From the NCBI GenBank assembly GCA_017404585.1, contig JAFRCB010000343.1:1-8820 (forward strand): a DNA stretch of 8,820 bases, in the 5' to 3' direction. The translations under genes and the position numbers were made by a program. Below, piece after piece: positions 6,869-8,820 of this stretch. This DNA comes from Lachnospiraceae bacterium (GTDB lineage Bacteria; Bacillota; Clostridia; Lachnospirales; Lachnospiraceae). Numbering within the stretch: the stretch's first letter is position 1; each line of letters begins with the position of its first letter. A model generated the notes under the pieces. The model was not told the origin of the DNA and did no database searches. It was given only the letters and a program-made list of their open reading frames with translations.

Positions 6869-6935
6869 TGCACAGTTTGTGCAACTATTTGCAGCAGATA
6901 TGCAATTTGTTGCAGAGGGCCTGTAATTTGTTGCA
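6869..6935. repeat. Helically phased array of TGCA half-sites (three 14-bp boxes every 21 bp)
   Basis: TGCA occurs at 6869, 6880, 6890, 6901, 6911 and 6932, with TGTA at 6922; the steps are 11, 10, 11, 10, 11, 10 bp. They pair into three boxes of form TGCAA-N4-TTGCA: 6880-6893 (centre CTAT), 6901-6914 (centre TTTG) and 6922-6935 (left arm TGTAA, centre TTTG), each separated by 7 bp. A perfect palindrome TGCACA-GTT-TGTGCA overlaps the left end (6869-6883). The boxes share arm sequence and length with the LacI operator at 6752 but lack its central CG. The last box overlaps the probable -35 of the DHDPS gene. It reads as a cooperative protein-binding array; the protein is not known. Confidence 0.7.
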
Positions 6936-6960
6936 ATAGAGTGAGGGGAAATGTTATAAC
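6931..6960 (+). promoter_or_regulatory. Probable promoter of the DHDPS-family gene
   Basis: -35 TTGCAA (6931-6936), an 18-bp spacer and -10 TATAAC (6955-6960) predict a start near 6967 and a leader of about 118 nt. The -35 matches consensus at four of six positions and lies inside the last box of the phased array. That fits a promoter needing help from a protein bound upstream, but other -10 placements are possible. Confidence 0.45.
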
Positions 6961-6973
6961 ATAATCACAACAA

Positions 6974-6987
6974 AACAAACGATTGCA
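6974..6987 (+). promoter_or_regulatory. Second LacI-type operator, downstream of the DHDPS promoter
   Basis: AACAAACGATTGCA shares twelve consecutive bases (CAAACGATTGCA) with the reverse complement of the operator at 6752-6765, including the central CG. One arm (TTGCA) is intact and the other (AACAA) is degenerate. It lies just after the predicted transcription start, the classic place for a repressor block. Confidence 0.6.
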
Positions 6988-7084
6988 CAGAAAACCGGCA
7001 AGGCGCCACCGGAGGAAGTGCAGCGGAGGATTTAAAGAATCTACAGCTTAACATACATAAGATATAAAAAAGGAGATAAAGATT

Positions 7085-7756
7085 ATGGCAAAAGTAAAAA
7101 CCTTCAAGACAATATTCCCGGCAGTTTCCGTTCCGCTTAATGAAGACTATTCTATCAACGAAGAAGAGTTCCGTGTATATCTCCGCTGGATCAAGTCATT
7201 CTACGGCAAGGGCATTGAAGGCCTGGTCTGCAACGGCCACACAGGCGAGATCACAGGCCTCACCAGAGCTGAGAGAAAGCGCGTTACCGAGATCTGCGCA
7301 GAAGAGTGCGGCGATGTCATGACCATCATCTCCGGCGTTAACTGTGAGAACACACAGGAGTCCATCGAGATGGCAGCCGAGGCCAAGGAAGCCGGCGCTG
7401 ACGGCATCCTCCTTATGCCCCCGCATATGTGGCTCCGCTTCGGTATGAACCCGAACGCTCCGTTCGAGTACATCAAGGACGTTGCTGAGGGCGCCGACAT
7501 CGACATCATCATCCATCTGTATCCGGCAACATCCAAGGCTTTCTATCCGGTAGAGACTCTGATCAAGATGTGCAAGGAAATCGACCATGTCAAGTGCATC
7601 AAGATGGGCACACGCGTGACCTCCATCTATGAGCATGACGTACGCCTCCTCCGCCAGGAGTGCCCGGACATCTCCCTCATCACATGCCACGACGAGACAC
7701 TGTGCGTAAGCTGGTTCCCGGGCATGGACGGCGCCCTGATCGGATTTCCATCATGA
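7085..7756 (+). CDS. DHDPS/N-acetylneuraminate lyase family protein, C-terminus lost at a fusion junction
   Basis: A (beta/alpha)8-barrel aldolase/lyase of the DapA superfamily, only 223 residues where the family has about 290-310. The N-terminal part is well kept: the substrate-binding loop NGHTGEITGLTRAERKRV (GHTGE for the DapA GTTGE), GADGILLMPPHMW, and the Schiff-base Lys173 in VKCIKMGT. The motif equivalent to DapA YNVP is HLYP (144-147), so His replaces the catalytic Tyr position and a Tyr sits two residues later. True lysine biosynthesis is therefore unlikely; a sugar-acid or keto-acid lyase or dehydratase is possible. The ATG at 7085 has AAGGAGA eight bases upstream. Similarity stops around MDGALIGF, after which the frame ends and Nramp sequence takes over in another frame. 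Codon choice is strongly C-ending, suggesting high expression. Control by the divergent LacI protein is likely. As it stands the barrel is incomplete and probably non-functional. Confidence 0.85.
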   Translation: MAKVKTFKTIFPAVSVPLNEDYSINEEEFRVYLRWIKSFYGKGIEGLVCNGHTGEITGLTRAERKRVTEICAEECGDVMTIISGVNCENTQESIEMAAEAKEAGADGILLMPPHMWLRFGMNPNAPFEYIKDVAEGADIDIIIHLYPATSKAFYPVETLIKMCKEIDHVKCIKMGTRVTSIYEHDVRLLRQECPDISLITCHDETLCVSWFPGMDGALIGFPS

Positions 7757-8799
7757 CCGGTTTGCCGATTCTTCACGCGATCCGCACCTACTACGGCGGC
7801 ATCGCTTCCGGCTTCTGCGGCGTGGCACTGTTTCTGTCCTGCTTCTTCTTTACACTCGGCAATATAACAGGAACAGGCGCAGGCGTGAACCTGATCTTCG
7901 GCATTGACTGGCGGATCGGCGCATTGATCATGCTCGGGATTCTTGCTTTCTGCTACCTGACCAAGGGCGTTTATTCGAAAGTTGAAAAGGGCATCACGAT
8001 ATGCATCATCGGCATTATCGTCGCTTTCTTTGCTACAATCATTGCGACTGGGGGACCGGACGCGGGTGCCATGTTCCATGGCCTGACCCATCCGACACTT
8101 CCGGAAGGATCCCTTACGACAGCACTTGCCTATATCAGCACGAACGCGGCTGTCACGGCAGGTATTTACGGGACATATCTCGGACTTGAGAAAAAATGGA
8201 GGAAGGAAGACCTCTTCAACGGCGCGATGACGTCTGACGCTGTCACGCACATCGTCACAGTCGTTTTGATTTCCGGCGCGATCGTCCTTGTCGGCGCGAT
8301 CGTCCTCAATCCGCAGGGCATTGCCATTAAGGCTCCGGCCCAGCTTGGCGAACTGCTTCGCCCCTTCCTCGGAAGCGCGGCGCCGATCGTCATGGGCATC
8401 GCAATTATCGGTGCCGGTTTCTCCTCACTTTTGGGAAATACGCAGAGAGGCGTTGTCCTGCTCAATGCGGGTCTGGATAAAGAAACAGGTCTGGAATCAA
8501 AGCCTGTAAAGATCCTCTGCATCGCGTGCCTTGCAGTGGCGACAGTCATCTGCTTCTCTTACGGCGGCTCCCCGACACAGCTGATTTTCATCGCGAATGT
8601 TGCCACATCGGTCGCAACACCGGTCGCGGGGCTCTTCATGGTGCTGATCCTTTGGAAACCGGAGCTGTACACAGGGTACAAGACGCCCCGGGTACTGCAG
8701 GTCAGCATGACGATCTGCTATATTTTCGCGGTCTATATGACAATTATCGCGCTTCGCACACAGATCCCGAATCTGATCAATTCCTTCATCGGCGGTTGA
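7741..8799 (+). pseudogene. Nramp-family divalent-metal transporter, N-terminus missing (fused after DHDPS gene)
   Basis: Membrane protein fragment of the Nramp (MntH) family. Similarity starts at RISIMTGLPILHAIRTYYG, which corresponds to KLGIATGKNLAEQIRDHY after helix 2 of E. coli MntH. Helices 1 and 2, including the DPGN metal-binding motif, are absent. About nine hydrophobic segments follow, with the conserved EKKWRKEDLFNGAMTSDAVT loop. Where canonical helix 6 has MPH, this protein has VTA in NAAVTAGIYGTYLGL, so even the intact relative may be a non-canonical Nramp-like protein. The first usable ATG (7753) overlaps the DHDPS stop as ATGA and would give 348 residues, but no Shine-Dalgarno sequence precedes it. 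The frame is open further left only as an out-of-frame reading of the DHDPS gene. The stop codon is at 8797-8799. Without helices 1-2 transport is unlikely. Confidence 0.75.
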
Positions 8800-8820
8800 T
8801 AGAGACCGGGAGAACGGTAC

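Noticed and set aside
6869..6935. Short CRISPR-like array
   Set aside because: Repeats are 14 bp with 7-bp spacers that do not vary in length; this is operator spacing, not CRISPR, and no cas gene is near.
6991..7035. Small leader peptide or riboswitch in the DHDPS gene leader
   Set aside because: Two GGAGG stretches and a five-codon GTG frame are present, but there is no convincing structure or conserved motif.
7627..8250. A 207-residue open frame on the minus strand across the fusion junction
   Set aside because: It is antisense to two recognisable protein families, has Cys/Asp-rich low-complexity composition and no ribosome binding site; it is a shadow of C-rich codon use.

Overview
The window looks like chromosomal DNA of a Gram-positive Firmicute, most likely a gut-type member of the Clostridia. 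The reasons are strong AGGAGG-type ribosome binding sites, a solute-binding protein anchored as a lipoprotein, CUT1 sugar permeases without a dedicated ATPase, and close LacI/GntR control of small catabolic modules. GC content is moderate and protein-coding density is high. No rRNA, tRNA, CRISPR array, insertion sequence or phage gene was seen.

Left module (1-5525). A SIS-domain deglycase of the FrlB/FraB type runs rightwards and is cut by the left edge of the window. It converges, across two hairpins, on a leftward transport operon: a solute-binding lipoprotein (4409-3060), then two CUT1 permeases (2834-1953 and 1940-1098). Upstream of these, on the same strand, is a GntR/UTRA regulator (5484-4777). 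The gene set matches the Amadori-product (fructoselysine-type) systems of Firmicutes: deglycase, FrlO-, FrlN- and FrlM-like transport parts, and an FrlR-like regulator. The kinase and the ATPase are not in the window. The same AT-rich motifs lie in front of both the gntR gene and the binding-protein gene, which suggests one regulator acts on both. A strong terminator-like hairpin lies between the binding-protein gene and the permease genes and probably sets a high ratio of binding protein to permease.

Right module (5627-8820). A leftward LacI-family repressor gene (6681-5686) is divergent from a dihydrodipicolinate synthase (DHDPS)/N-acetylneuraminate lyase family gene that starts at 7085. 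Their 403-bp intergenic region holds two CG-centred LacI-type operators, one at each promoter. Between them lies a striking array of TGCA half-sites spaced 11,10,11,10,11,10 bp, which can be read as three 14-bp TGCAA-N4-TTGCA boxes repeated every 21 bp just upstream of the DHDPS promoter.

The DHDPS-family gene is broken. After about 220 residues its reading frame ends at 7756, and the sequence passes directly into the middle of an Nramp-family transporter that has lost its first two membrane segments and continues to 8799. This is either a real deletion fusing two neighbouring genes or an assembly join, and it is the feature of the window most in need of checking. The phased operator array is the best candidate for undescribed biology.
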